Shown one piece after another: positions 30,635 to 40,076 of a stretch of 64,000 bases of DNA; within the stretch, counting starts at the first letter, position 1, and each line of letters starts with the position of its first letter. This DNA comes from Rhodobacteraceae bacterium HLUCCA12. Lineage in GTDB: Bacteria; Pseudomonadota; Alphaproteobacteria; Rhodobacterales; Rhodobacteraceae. The notes beneath the pieces are model-generated. The model was not told the origin of the DNA, made no database searches, and saw nothing but the letters and a program-made list of their open reading frames with translations. The position numbers and the translations under genes are program-made. Location of the stretch: positions 1 to 64,000 of the forward strand of contig LJSV01000009.1 in assembly GCA_001314715.1 (NCBI GenBank). Direction: 5' to 3'.

Positions 30635-31723
30635 ATGCAAAACCGTTTCGTGACTGCCGCAGTCGCCGCCATCGTGGCCTCTGCCGGTGCTGCCCAGGCG
30701 CAGACCATCAACGTCTACAACTGGTCCGACTACATCGCTCCTGACACGATCGAACGCTTTACCGAGGAAACCGGTATCGAGGTCAATTATGACGTGTTCG
30801 ATTCGAACGATACGCTGGAAGCGCGGATGCTTGCCGGTTCTTCAGGCTTCGATGTCGTGGTTCCGACCGCAGATTTCCTTCAGCGCCAGATCGCGGCCGG
30901 GGTTTACCAGCCTCTGAACAAGGATCTGTTGCCCAACCTTGAGCACATGGATCCCCAGCTGATGGAGCTGGCGGCGAATTTCGACCCCGGCAACGAGCAT
31001 TCGGTGATCTATCTGTGGGGCACCACGGGGATCGGCTATAATGTGGATGCGGTGGCCGAGCGCATGGGCGATGACTATGAGGTCAACACCTGGGACATCA
31101 TCTTCGATCCCGAGGTCGCAGCGCAGTTCGAGGATTGCGGCATCGCCTGGCTGGATGCGCCGACCGAATTGTTGCCGCCGGCGCTGAACTATCTTGGGCT
31201 CGATCCCAACTCGACCGATCCCGACGATTTCGAAGCCGCGGGCGAGCTTTTGAACGGCGTGCGCGATACCGTGCGGTATTTCCATTCCTCGCAATACATC
31301 TCGGACCTGGCGAATGGCGAGATCTGCCTGGCCGTCGGCTGGTCGGGCGATGTGTTGCAGGCCGCCGACCGCGCCGCCGAGGCCGATGCCGGTGTCGAGG
31401 TGGGATATTCCATTCCCAACGAAGGCGCGCATCTGTGGTTCGACATGCTGGCGATCCCGGCCGATGCGCCGAACCCCGAAGCCGCGCACGAGTTCATCAA
31501 CTTCCTGATGGAACCGGAGATCGCGGCGGATATCGTCAACTACGTGATGTTCCCCAACGCCAATGCCTCGTCGACCGAGTTCATCGACGAAGAGGTGCTG
31601 AACGATCCCACGATCTACCCGACCGAAGAGGCCAAGGAAGGGTTCTGGACCTTGCGCCCCTATGACAGTCGCACCGACCGGGTGGTGACGCGTCTGTGGA
31701 CACGCGTGCGCACCGGCCAGTAA
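30635..31723 (+). CDS. potF: Polyamine ABC transporter substrate-binding protein (PotF-like)
   Basis: This periplasmic binding protein is for putrescine or spermidine by family. A signal peptide ends at AAQA near residue 22, followed by the diagnostic INVYNWSDYIAPDTIERF and later VDAVAERMGDDYEVNTWDIIF, VGWSGDVLQAADRA and AHEFINFLMEPEIAADIVNY, all typical of PotF/PotD. The mature protein is about 340 residues. The start at 30635 was chosen for the signal peptide and a GAGAGAG site. It heads a four-gene operon (potF-G-H-I), separated from potG by a terminator hairpin. Specificity between putrescine, spermidine or related amines is not fixed. Confidence 0.9.
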   Translation: MQNRFVTAAVAAIVASAGAAQAQTINVYNWSDYIAPDTIERFTEETGIEVNYDVFDSNDTLEARMLAGSSGFDVVVPTADFLQRQIAAGVYQPLNKDLLPNLEHMDPQLMELAANFDPGNEHSVIYLWGTTGIGYNVDAVAERMGDDYEVNTWDIIFDPEVAAQFEDCGIAWLDAPTELLPPALNYLGLDPNSTDPDDFEAAGELLNGVRDTVRYFHSSQYISDLANGEICLAVGWSGDVLQAADRAAEADAGVEVGYSIPNEGAHLWFDMLAIPADAPNPEAAHEFINFLMEPEIAADIVNYVMFPNANASSTEFIDEEVLNDPTIYPTEEAKEGFWTLRPYDSRTDRVVTRLWTRVRTGQ

Positions 31724-31734
31724 CGCATGGCATG

Positions 31735-31765
31735 CCCCGCCCGGACCAACCGGGCGGGGCTTTTT
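31735..31765 (+). terminator. Intra-operon terminator between potF and potG
   Basis: A perfect 10-base stem (CCCCGCCCGG / CCGGGCGGGG, loop ACCAA) at 31735-31759 is followed by CTTTTT. The potG start is only 15 bases beyond the T-run, so the hairpin probably attenuates the operon and leaves more message for the binding protein than for the membrane components. Confidence 0.85.
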
Positions 31766-31779
31766 CTGGCGGAGCCTAC

Positions 31780-32915
<1,136 letters not shown>

Positions 32916-32919
<4 letters not shown>

Positions 32920-33854
32920 GCGCGCTGACCCAAAACGTGCTTTGGCGCGGAACGGCGCGGGTGATGGGGCTCGTGGGCATCCGGGGCCGCACGCTGGTCA
33001 TCGCCGTGCCGATGCTGTGGCTGCTGTTGTTCTTTCTGGTGCCGTTCGTGGTTCTGGGGCGGATTTCACTGGCGGAACCCATGATCGCCCGCCCGCCCTA
33101 TTCGCCCTTGTGGGAACGCGGGCCCGATGGGTCGTTGCAGATCATCGCCTCGCTGGAGAACTATCGCTTTCTGCTGTCGGACGCGCTTTATCGCAACGCC
33201 TATCTGTCATCGATCCGCATTGCCGTGGTCTCGACGGTGTTCGCACTGTTGATCGGCTATCCGATCGCCTATTTCATCGCCCGCTCGCCCGAACCGCGGC
33301 GCTCGGTGCTGCTGCTGATGGTGATCTTGCCGTTCTGGACCAGTTTCCTGCTCAGGGTTTACGCCTGGATGGGGTTTCTGCGCCGCGAGGGGGTCATCAA
33401 CAACACGCTGGTCGGGCTGGGCGTGATCGACGAGCCGCTGGTGCTGATGCAGACCGATCTCGCGGTCTATATCGGCATCGTCTATACCTATCTGCCGTTC
33501 ATGATCCTGCCGCTTTATGCCAACCTGGTAAAGCTTGACAGTGCCCTGCTTGAGGCCGCGGGCGATCTGGGGGCCTCGCCCATGGTCACGTTCTTCACCG
33601 TCACCTTGCCCCTGTCGTTGCCGGGGATCGTGGCGGGGTCGATGCTGGTGTTCATCCCGGCGATCGGCGAATATGTCATCCCCGCCCTGCTGGGCGGGCC
33701 GGATACCCTGATGATCGGGCGCGTCCTGTGGGATGAGTTCTTTTCCAGCCGCGACTGGCCGGTGGCCTCGGCGGTGGCGATCGTGATGCTGTTTCTGGTG
33801 GTTGCGCCGATCATGTGGCTGCAATCGGTGCAAAACCGCAGGGCGCTGGACTGA
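32916..33854 (+). CDS. potH: Polyamine ABC transporter permease (PotH-like)
   Basis: This 312-residue permease has six membrane helices. The first is LVIAVPMLWLLLFFLVPFVVL, after a short cytoplasmic N-terminus. A large periplasmic loop carries the usual PPYSPLWERGPDG segment. The EAA loop that docks with the ATPase reads LEAAGDLGASPMVTFFTVTLPLS. The start overlaps potG by four bases and the stop overlaps potI by one base, so translation of all three is coupled. Confidence 0.92.
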
Positions 33855-34681
33855 TGGCGCGCGGATGGTTCCTGCCCTTGGCGGTGACGCTGGGTCTGGC
33901 GTTTCTATATGCGCCGATCCTGTCGCTGGTGGTGTTTTCCTTCAATGAAAGCCGGCTGGTCACGGTCTGGGGCGGGTTTTCGACGCGCTGGTATGGCGAA
34001 TTGCTGGAGGATGCGCAGATCCTGGGGTCGGCCTGGATCAGCCTCAAGGTCGCCTTTTTCAGCGCCTGCCTGGCCACGATCATCGGAACGCTGGGTGCCT
34101 TCGTTCTGGTGCGGTTCCACCGCTTCTGGGGGCGGATGCTGCTGGTTGCGATGCTGACCGCGCCATTGGTCATGCCCGAGGTCATCACCGGGCTGTCGCT
34201 GCTGCTGATGTTCGTGGCCAGCGAGACCTTTCTCAACAGCCACCCATTGACCAGCGGGCTTTTCCCCGGTCGCGGGGTGGTGACGATTGTCATCGCCCAT
34301 ACGACCTTTTGCGCGGCCTTCGTGGCGGTGATCGCCCAGTCGCGCCTGCGCGACATGGACCAGAGCCTTGAGGAAGCCGCGCGCGATCTGGGCGCGGGGC
34401 CGGTCCGGGTGTTTTTCGACATCACCCTGCCGGTGATCGCGCCGGCGCTGGTGTCGGGCTGGCTTCTGGCGTTTACGCTGTCGCTGGATGATCTGGTGAT
34501 TGCCAGTTTCGTCTCGGGGCCGGGGGCCTCGACCCTGCCGATGGTGATCTTTTCCAAGGTTCGGCTGGGCGTCAGCCCCGATGTCAACGCGCTGGCCACG
34601 ATCATGATCGCAATCGTTGCCGTCGCGGTGATCGCGGCGGGTCTGCTGATGCGCCGGTCGGCCCGCCAGCGCACGTCATGA
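33854..34681 (+). CDS. potI: Polyamine ABC transporter permease (PotI-like)
   Basis: This second permease subunit has 275 residues and six helices. It begins MARGWFLPLAVTLGLAFLYAPI and contains the PotI/PotC-type VVFSFNESRLVTVWGGFSTRWY. The EAA loop is LEEAARDLGAGPVRVFFDITLP. The ATG at 33854 overlaps the potH stop by one base (TGATG). A longer frame from 33815 would overlap potH and is not used. It ends the operon and is convergent with an Lrp-family regulator that might respond to the same nitrogen sources. Confidence 0.92.
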   Translation: MARGWFLPLAVTLGLAFLYAPILSLVVFSFNESRLVTVWGGFSTRWYGELLEDAQILGSAWISLKVAFFSACLATIIGTLGAFVLVRFHRFWGRMLLVAMLTAPLVMPEVITGLSLLLMFVASETFLNSHPLTSGLFPGRGVVTIVIAHTTFCAAFVAVIAQSRLRDMDQSLEEAARDLGAGPVRVFFDITLPVIAPALVSGWLLAFTLSLDDLVIASFVSGPGASTLPMVIFSKVRLGVSPDVNALATIMIAIVAVAVIAAGLLMRRSARQRTS

Positions 34682-34708
34682 CCGGGCGGTTTCGCGGCTG
34701 GCGTGGTC

Positions 34709-35173
34709 TCACACGGGCAGGATCGTCGTGTTCTTGATCTCTTCCATCGACAAAAGCGCGGTCACGTTATGGATGCGGACATCGCGGATCAGCGCCTGGT
34801 AGAAGCGATCATAGGCGCGCGCGTTCTCGACCCGAACCTTGAGGATATAGTCGATATCGCCCGCCAGCCGATGCGCCTCAAGCACTTCGGGGCGCGAACG
34901 GACCGAGTGCAGAAACCGGTCCTGCCAATCGGGTTCATGCTCGGCCGTGCGGATAAGGACGAAAAAGCAGGCCTCCAGGCCCAGGGACTCGGCGTCCAGA
35001 AGCACCGTCTGCCGCCCGATCACGCCAGCCTCGCGCAGCTTGCGGATGCGGTTCCAGACCGGCGTCTTGGAACTGCCGACCTTGCGCGCGATATCGTCCA
35101 GCGACTGGCTGGCGTCGTTTTGCAGCTCGGCAAGGATCTTGCGATCGAGCGGGTCGAGGTCTGGGGCGGGCAT
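34709..35173 (-). CDS. Lrp/AsnC-family transcriptional regulator
   Basis: This 154-residue regulator has an N-terminal winged helix (LDRKILAELQNDASQSLDDIARKVGSS with recognition helix KTPVWNRIRKLREAGVI) and a C-terminal RAM/AsnC ligand domain (RPEVLEAHRLAGDIDYILKVRV). It resembles the Lrp-type regulators that sense amino acids. The gene is convergent with potFGHI. A functional tie to that operon is possible but not shown. Which amino acid it binds is unknown. Confidence 0.88.
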   Translation of the reverse strand: MPAPDLDPLDRKILAELQNDASQSLDDIARKVGSSKTPVWNRIRKLREAGVIGRQTVLLDAESLGLEACFFVLIRTAEHEPDWQDRFLHSVRSRPEVLEAHRLAGDIDYILKVRVENARAYDRFYQALIRDVRIHNVTALLSMEEIKNTTILPV

Positions 35174-35327
35174 GGGTGTCGGGCCGGGATCAAGCGCAAT
35201 GCCTTTGTCTAGCGCGGGGCACGGCGGCGGGCAAGGCGAATGCCGATTTGATCCGAGTCATGGTCGCGGCCCTGAGCGGCGGGCATTCTGGCGGCGCAAG
35301 GCAGCATCGAAACGACCTGCGGGGTGC

Positions 35328-35807
35328 ATGACCATGACCATACTGGTGACCGATACCGGCTTTCAGGCCGATGACTGGATTCACGGATTCGTTCCGCTGG
35401 CGGCGGCATCGCCGCATTCAGGGTGCGCCGGCACGCCCTTGGCCATTGATCTGGGCAATCCCGCCTGCACGCCCGAAGACTGGGCGCGACTCAAGCGGTT
35501 CTTGCCGCGCACCGCACTGGTGCGCATCCGGCTGCGCCATATCGGCGACACCGCCGGCTTTGATCTGGCGACATCCATGCGCCGGGCGGGTTTTGACGGG
35601 CGTATCAGGGCGCATGGCGCCGTGCTGGCGGCCCATTATACGCTGGCCCGGCGCGCGGGTTTCACCGAGATCGAGCTTCAGCCGCACCAGGCCCAGCGTC
35701 AACCCTGCGAGCACTGGCACAACGATACCGGCTGGTCTCCGGCGCGCAGGACGCCCCTGTCGGGCCCGCGCGGCGACGGGGCGAGCAGGGGCCGCGGCAC
35801 GCCCTGA
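35328..35807 (+). CDS. DUF934-like protein
   Basis: This 159-residue protein contains PEDWARLKRFLPRTALVRIRLRH and then DLATSMRRAGFDGRIRAHG, followed by LARRAGFTEIEL. These line up with the DUF934 pattern (an LRR-x-GY/F-x-G-E/R-IRA-x-G core and a downstream GF), a family that in alphaproteobacteria usually lies between cysH and a ferredoxin-NADP reductase gene in sulfite-reductase operons. Here only fpr follows, 98 bases away, and the usual DGR signature is absent. The C-terminal 35 residues are basic and glycine-arginine rich, probably disordered. The start codon choice (35328 or 35334) is uncertain. The assignment to DUF934 is by eye. Confidence 0.5.
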   Translation: MTMTILVTDTGFQADDWIHGFVPLAAASPHSGCAGTPLAIDLGNPACTPEDWARLKRFLPRTALVRIRLRHIGDTAGFDLATSMRRAGFDGRIRAHGAVLAAHYTLARRAGFTEIELQPHQAQRQPCEHWHNDTGWSPARRTPLSGPRGDGASRGRGTP

Positions 35808-35905
35808 ACCGCAACCGGCCCTGTAACGCATAGGGCGGGGTTTCGTTTTCCCATGGCGCGCGCTAAACAGCGCAACGATATCACTCAGCGAAAGCGAACC
35901 GATCC

Positions 35906-36721
35906 ATGACCGAGGCCCGACCCAAGCCTGCCGCGCGAACCCTGCCCGATGCCCAGACCGTGACCGCGGTGCGTCACTGGACCGACACGCTGTTCTCGTT
36001 TCGCTGCACCCGGCCAAAGAGCCTGCGCTTCCGCTCGGGCGAATTCGTGATGATCGGGCTTCTGGATGATCGGGGCAAGCCGCTGTTGCGAGCCTATTCG
36101 ATTGCCTCGCCCAGTTGGGATGACGAGCTGGAATTCTATTCGATCAAGGTTGCCGATGGCGCGCTGACCTCGCGCCTGCAACATATCCAGCCGGGCGAGG
36201 AGATCATCCTGCGTCCAAAGCCCGTGGGCACGCTGGTTCTGGATGCTTTGTTGCCGGGCAAGCGTTTGTGGATGCTGGCGACGGGCACGGGGATTGCGCC
36301 TTTTGCCTCGCTGGTGCGTGACCCCGAGACCTATGAGAAGTTCGAACAGGTGATCTTGATGCATACCTGCCGCGAGTCCGCCGAGCTGGATTATGGGCGC
36401 GAGCTTGTCGGTGCGCTGCAAGACGATCCGCTGATCGGCGAGATAGTAGCGGGCAAGCTGCACTACTATCCGACCACGACCCGCGAGCCGTCCGAGCGCA
36501 TGGGACGCGTGACCGACAACCTGTCGTCGCGCAAGGTGTTCGAGGATCTGGGCATCGCCGGACCGTTGGACCCCGTGCGCGACCGGGCCATGGTTTGCGG
36601 CTCGCTGGCCTTCAATGCCGATGTCAAGACGATCCTGGAGGGGTGGGGGCTGCGCGAAGGCGCGAATTCCGAGCCGGCTGAATACGTGGTCGAAAAGGCC
36701 TTTGTCGGCGAGGGTATCTGA
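35906..36721 (+). CDS. fpr: Ferredoxin--NADP+ reductase
   Basis: This 271-residue FAD enzyme of the bacterial subclass I type exchanges electrons between NADPH and ferredoxin or flavodoxin. The FAD-binding motif RAYSIASPSWDDELEFYSIKV is at about 66-86, the pyrophosphate/NADP loop is LWMLATGTGIAPFASLVRDP, and the C-terminal region includes VCGSLAFNADVKTILEGWGL. Similar Rhodobacter Fpr proteins serve in oxidative-stress defence and in supplying electrons to sulfite reductase or biosynthetic enzymes. A DUF934-like gene lies just upstream on the same strand. A strong hairpin follows the stop. Confidence 0.93.
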   Translation: MTEARPKPAARTLPDAQTVTAVRHWTDTLFSFRCTRPKSLRFRSGEFVMIGLLDDRGKPLLRAYSIASPSWDDELEFYSIKVADGALTSRLQHIQPGEEIILRPKPVGTLVLDALLPGKRLWMLATGTGIAPFASLVRDPETYEKFEQVILMHTCRESAELDYGRELVGALQDDPLIGEIVAGKLHYYPTTTREPSERMGRVTDNLSSRKVFEDLGIAGPLDPVRDRAMVCGSLAFNADVKTILEGWGLREGANSEPAEYVVEKAFVGEGI

Positions 36722-36752
36722 CCACGCAAAACCGCGCCCGATGAACAAGGAA

Positions 36753-36775
36753 CGCCCCCGCGATCCGCGGGGGCG
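36753..36775. terminator. Bidirectional terminator between fpr and the acidic protein gene
   Basis: A perfect nine-base stem CGCCCCCGC / GCGGGGGCG with loop GATCC lies between two convergent genes. The flanks are TTGTC on the plus side and TTCCTTGTT on the minus side, short but T-rich. Confidence 0.75.
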
Positions 36776-36810
36776 TTGTCATGTCAGGCGGCGGCAGCCG
36801 CTGACCCGGA

Positions 36811-37692
36811 TCAGAGGCCGAGCAGCTCGCGCAACTGCGGCAGCGCGGCTTCCAGCGTATCGGGATCAGCCCGCACCGCGTTCAGGATCGCCACGGCGGC
36901 GGCGCGATCGCCGTTGCCGATGTCGGCCTCCTCGACGGCGGCGACCGCCGCATCATGGTCGAACCCGTCGACGGTGAACAGCGTCTCCAGATCGCTTTCC
37001 TCGGTCGGTCCGGCCTCGTCGTCACCGTTGGCGTCACCCCCGTTTTGCGCATCAGACTCGGTTTCGTCGGTCTCCTGCGCCGCGTCCTCGGTCTCGTCGC
37101 GATCGGATTCGCCGGCGTCTTCGCTGCCATCGGCCTGGGTATCCTCGCCCTCGCCCTCATTGGCAGCGTCATCCTCGTCCCGTCCGGATTCGGGGGCGAT
37201 GTCGTCGGTGACATTGTCGACCTCGGCAGGTTCAGAGGTGGTGTCGGTATCGGGGGCGACGGGTTCGGCCTGCTCCATGCCACCGGGCACAAGCTCTTCG
37301 GCCGCTTCGCGCGCGGAATCCTGGATATTGGCGACAGACTCGGAAATCCGGTCCTCGACTTCCGCCGCCGCCTCTTCGGAATTTTCCATGATATCGTCAA
37401 CGAGGTCTTCGGCCGATCTCTGGGCGTCCTCGGCCGCCTCGTCACCGGATTCGATCACATCGCCGACGATGTCATCGGCAACCTCTTCCGCCGGCTGGTC
37501 GTCTTCGGACTCCGCTTCCGGGGCAGTTTCCTCATCTTCCGTCGGGCTTTCGGGCTCTTGTTCTTGCGGCTCCGGTTCATCGACGGGGGGTGCGGTTACC
37601 GGCGCGGGGTCGGGGGCGGGTTCGTTGCTTGCCAGCCACATGCCGATACCGGCGGCCAGTATGATCACCGCGATGATCAGGGTCTTCTTCAT
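36811..37692 (-). CDS. Membrane-anchored, highly acidic protein (293 aa)
   Basis: The N-terminus is a single membrane helix (MKKTLIIAVIILAAGIGMWLA). It is followed by about 220 residues of low-complexity sequence in which well over a third are D or E, interspersed with A, P, S and T, and no basic clusters. The last 50 residues (from LFTVDGFDHDAAVAAVEE to LPQLRELLGL) form a plausible small helical domain. A periplasmic acidic tether is likely. No known family is recognised. GAGG precedes the ATG. The frame is real rather than a shadow, since the opposite-strand frames give unnatural SSS- or GGG-rich products. Confidence 0.75.
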   Translation of the reverse strand: MKKTLIIAVIILAAGIGMWLASNEPAPDPAPVTAPPVDEPEPQEQEPESPTEDEETAPEAESEDDQPAEEVADDIVGDVIESGDEAAEDAQRSAEDLVDDIMENSEEAAAEVEDRISESVANIQDSAREAAEELVPGGMEQAEPVAPDTDTTSEPAEVDNVTDDIAPESGRDEDDAANEGEGEDTQADGSEDAGESDRDETEDAAQETDETESDAQNGGDANGDDEAGPTEESDLETLFTVDGFDHDAAVAAVEEADIGNGDRAAAVAILNAVRADPDTLEAALPQLRELLGL

Positions 37693-37912
37693 GGATGGAC
37701 CTCGGTTTGGGTCAATGACGCTGTTGCAGGCGGTTTACACGTGAAGTCAGGGGACGTGCAATCATTCTCGGTGCAACCGGCACAAACCTGCGCATCGCGG
37801 GAAGTTGCGGTGTCAGGTATGTTTCTGTCGGTCTCCGGGGGGCCTGCCCCTTGCCACGCGCGCGGCGCACGGCTATTTTCCGCCGCGTCGTATCAAAAGA
37901 AGGAACGCCACC

Positions 37913-38452
37913 ATAGCCCGCAGACCCCACAACGCCCCGCCCAGCCGCGATACCGGACCCCGCACAAATGACCGGATTCGCGCACCCGAAATTCGACTGA
38001 TCGGCGCGGATGGCGAAAACCTAGGCGTGGTCACGCCGTCGAGGGCGCTGGAACTGGCCCAGGACGCAGGTCTGGACCTGGTCGAGATTTCCCCGAACGC
38101 GACGCCGCCGGTCTGCAAGATCATGGATTACGGCAAGTTCAAGTACGAACAGCAAAAACGCGAGGCCGAGGCGCGCAAGAAACAGCACGTCATCGAGATC
38201 AAGGAAGTCAAGTTCCGCCCCGGCACCGACACGCACGACTATGACGTGAAGATGCGCAACGTGACGCGTTTTCTGGAAGCGGGTGACAAGGTCAAGGTCA
38301 CGCTGCGCTTTCGCGGGCGCGAGATGGCGCACCAGCAACTGGGGCTGGAGCTGCTTCAGCGTGTTGCCACCGATGTTTCGGAATTGGGCAAGGTCGAGAA
38401 CATGCCCAAGCTGGAAGGTCGGCAGATGGTGATGATGATCGCCCCGCGATGA
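37913..38452 (+). CDS. infC: Translation initiation factor IF-3 (probable AUA start)
   Basis: IF-3 binds the 30S subunit and rejects non-canonical start codons. The protein shows the N-domain [22 protein letters not shown], the linker [14 protein letters not shown] and the C-domain [22 protein letters not shown], 179 residues in all. No ATG, GTG or TTG gives a sensible N-terminus. The family start ([16 protein letters not shown]) is preceded by an ATA codon at 37913 with AAGGA nine bases upstream. IF-3 genes commonly use rare starts (AUU in E. coli) for autoregulation, so AUA fits. A TTG at 37805 would add 36 unrelated residues. Confidence 0.9.
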   Translation: MARRPHNAPPSRDTGPRTNDRIRAPEIRLIGADGENLGVVTPSRALELAQDAGLDLVEISPNATPPVCKIMDYGKFKYEQQKREAEARKKQHVIEIKEVKFRPGTDTHDYDVKMRNVTRFLEAGDKVKVTLRFRGREMAHQQLGLELLQRVATDVSELGKVENMPKLEGRQMVMMIAPR

Positions 38453-38508
38453 TGCGGTTCGAAGACGGTTCGGGCCCTGGCCGCGAGAGACATCACAAGA
38501 CAAGAGGC

Positions 38509-38537
38509 GGGGGTCGGCAGGTGCCGGCCCCCGTTTC
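38509..38537 (+). terminator. Terminator downstream of infC
   Basis: A ten-pair stem (38509-38518 with 38523-38532, one T-G wobble, AGGT loop) is followed by GTTTC. It lies between convergent infC and the diheme cytochrome gene. Confidence 0.75.
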
Positions 38538-38543
38538 TGACTC

Positions 38544-39446
38544 TCAGTCCGCTTCGTCCAGGGTCAGCAGATAGGCGGCGATGGCTTCGACATCCTCGTC
38601 GGGCAATTGCGCCAGTTGCACGACGACATCGGCCATGGATTTGCCGACCACGTCGAATTCGGGCGTGAACCCGCTGGACAGATAGGCGGCGATGTCCTCT
38701 TGCGACCAGTCCTCGGGCGGGATCGCGGGGATGCGCCCGTCGCCGGACGGATTGGGCGCACCTGCCATCCCGCGCTGCCGATCCAGGCGGCCCAGCGCAT
38801 CGCGCGGGCTGTGGCATTCGGCGCAATGGCCCAGCGTTTCGACCAGGTAATGGCCGCGCGCCAGATTCGGATCGTCAGGCACCGGGGGTGGCGTGGCATC
38901 GCCCGCCGCCAGTTTCCAGAGCCCGACACCCCGCCGCAGCGTCAACAGGACCGGCAGCTCATGCGGTTGCGACGGCGTCGCGTCCGATGGAAGGGTCTGC
39001 CAGAATGCCCAGAGATCGGCAACGTCCTCAGGTGTCGCGGCGGAATAGGTCGTGTAGGGAAAGGCCGGGTAGTAATGCGTGCCGCCGGGCGTCACTCCCA
39101 GCACCATCGCGCGTGCGAAATCATCCCGGCCCCATTCGCCGATCCCGGCTTCGGGATCGGGCGAGATGTTGGGGGCAGTGAAGGTTCCGAACCCGGTTTC
39201 GAACTGGCGCCCGCCGCTGAGGACCAGCCGTTCGTCCAGATCTGCATCGAACTCGATGCCCGGCGCGATGTGACAGCCCGAACATCCCGCAGCCCAAAAG
39301 ACCTCTTCGCCGCGCGCAGCGTCGGCGTCGTGACTGTCCATCGCCTGAACAAAACTGTCCGGCAAGTCAGCCGGGCGGGTGATCACCCAGAAGGCCGCAA
39401 AACCGGCCAGAATCACCAGCCCCAGCAGCCACAGCGCGCGCCGCAT
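38544..39446 (-). CDS. Membrane-anchored diheme cytochrome c
   Basis: An uncleaved N-terminal helix (ALWLLGLVILAGFAAFWVI) anchors a periplasmic protein with two c-type heme sites: CSGCH (C55, C58, H59) and CAECH (C208, C211, H212). Each lies in a roughly 100-residue cytochrome domain, resembling the cytochrome subunits of membrane alcohol or aldehyde dehydrogenases. Possible axial methionines follow each site (SMADVV in the second). The ATG overlaps the stop of the upstream cytochrome c' gene by one base (TGATG), so the two are co-translated. The electron donor is unknown; no dehydrogenase gene is adjacent. Confidence 0.87.
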   Translation of the reverse strand: MRRALWLLGLVILAGFAAFWVITRPADLPDSFVQAMDSHDADAARGEEVFWAAGCSGCHIAPGIEFDADLDERLVLSGGRQFETGFGTFTAPNISPDPEAGIGEWGRDDFARAMVLGVTPGGTHYYPAFPYTTYSAATPEDVADLWAFWQTLPSDATPSQPHELPVLLTLRRGVGLWKLAAGDATPPPVPDDPNLARGHYLVETLGHCAECHSPRDALGRLDRQRGMAGAPNPSGDGRIPAIPPEDWSQEDIAAYLSSGFTPEFDVVGKSMADVVVQLAQLPDEDVEAIAAYLLTLDEAD

Positions 39447-39904
39447 CACTCGGCGCGGAAATCGTCATGGCAGGCGGAACAGGCACCGCCCAAACCGCCG
39501 ATCGCGCCCTGAAGTGCGGCAAGGTCCGTACCTGCGGCCTCCTGCATGGTTTCGGCCTGGGCCTGGAGATCCTCATACCGACCGGCAAATTCCTCCAGAT
39601 CGTCCCAGATCACCGGCAGGGCGTCCGTGTCTTCCATGCTGGCGTTGTCGGACCCCTCGGGCCAGAGGGCGGGGTTAAACTGGCGCGTCAGGTGATAAAG
39701 ATGATCCGCCGCCGTCTGTGCCGCCTCGGCGTCATAGGGCATGCGGCCCTGTGCCATTCTGCCCAGAACGCCAAGGTTGAAGGCGAACAACTGGAACTGG
39801 GCCTTGCGCGCCCCGATCGCGGCCTCGGCGGCCTCATCGGCCAGCGCGGCATGGGGCAGGGCGAGACCCGCGGCAAGGACGAGCGCGGTCAGACGGTGAA
39901 ACAT
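39446..39904 (-). CDS. Cytochrome c' (c-556 type)
   Basis: This periplasmic protein has a signal peptide (LTALVLAAGLALPHAALA) and a four-helix-bundle region. The single heme site CSACH (C142, C145, H146) sits at the extreme C-terminus, the hallmark of cytochrome c'. Mature length is about 130 residues. The ATG at 39904 has GGAGG close upstream and is preferred over an in-frame start four codons earlier. It is coupled to the downstream diheme cytochrome by a TGATG overlap, which suggests that the two exchange electrons. Cytochromes c' bind NO and CO in related bacteria. Confidence 0.87.
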   Translation of the reverse strand: MFHRLTALVLAAGLALPHAALADEAAEAAIGARKAQFQLFAFNLGVLGRMAQGRMPYDAEAAQTAADHLYHLTRQFNPALWPEGSDNASMEDTDALPVIWDDLEEFAGRYEDLQAQAETMQEAAGTDLAALQGAIGGLGGACSACHDDFRAE

Positions 39905-40076
39905 GTTGGCCTCCACAGCTGGTTATGAGCCAAGCTTAGAGCAAGTCTTGCGGCAAGAAAGCCTGCCTGCGCGCTGGTTCCCGGTTCTCGCGGATTCGTG
40001 ATCGTCGATGCCGTTTTGCGCGCCGGCCGGCCATGCGGCGATTGACCTGGCGGCGGTTTGGTGGAATCTGGTTGTC

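Noticed and set aside
37805-37912. TTG-initiated extension of infC
   Set aside because: The 36 added residues are unlike IF-3, and the ribosome-binding site is placed for the ATA codon at 37913.
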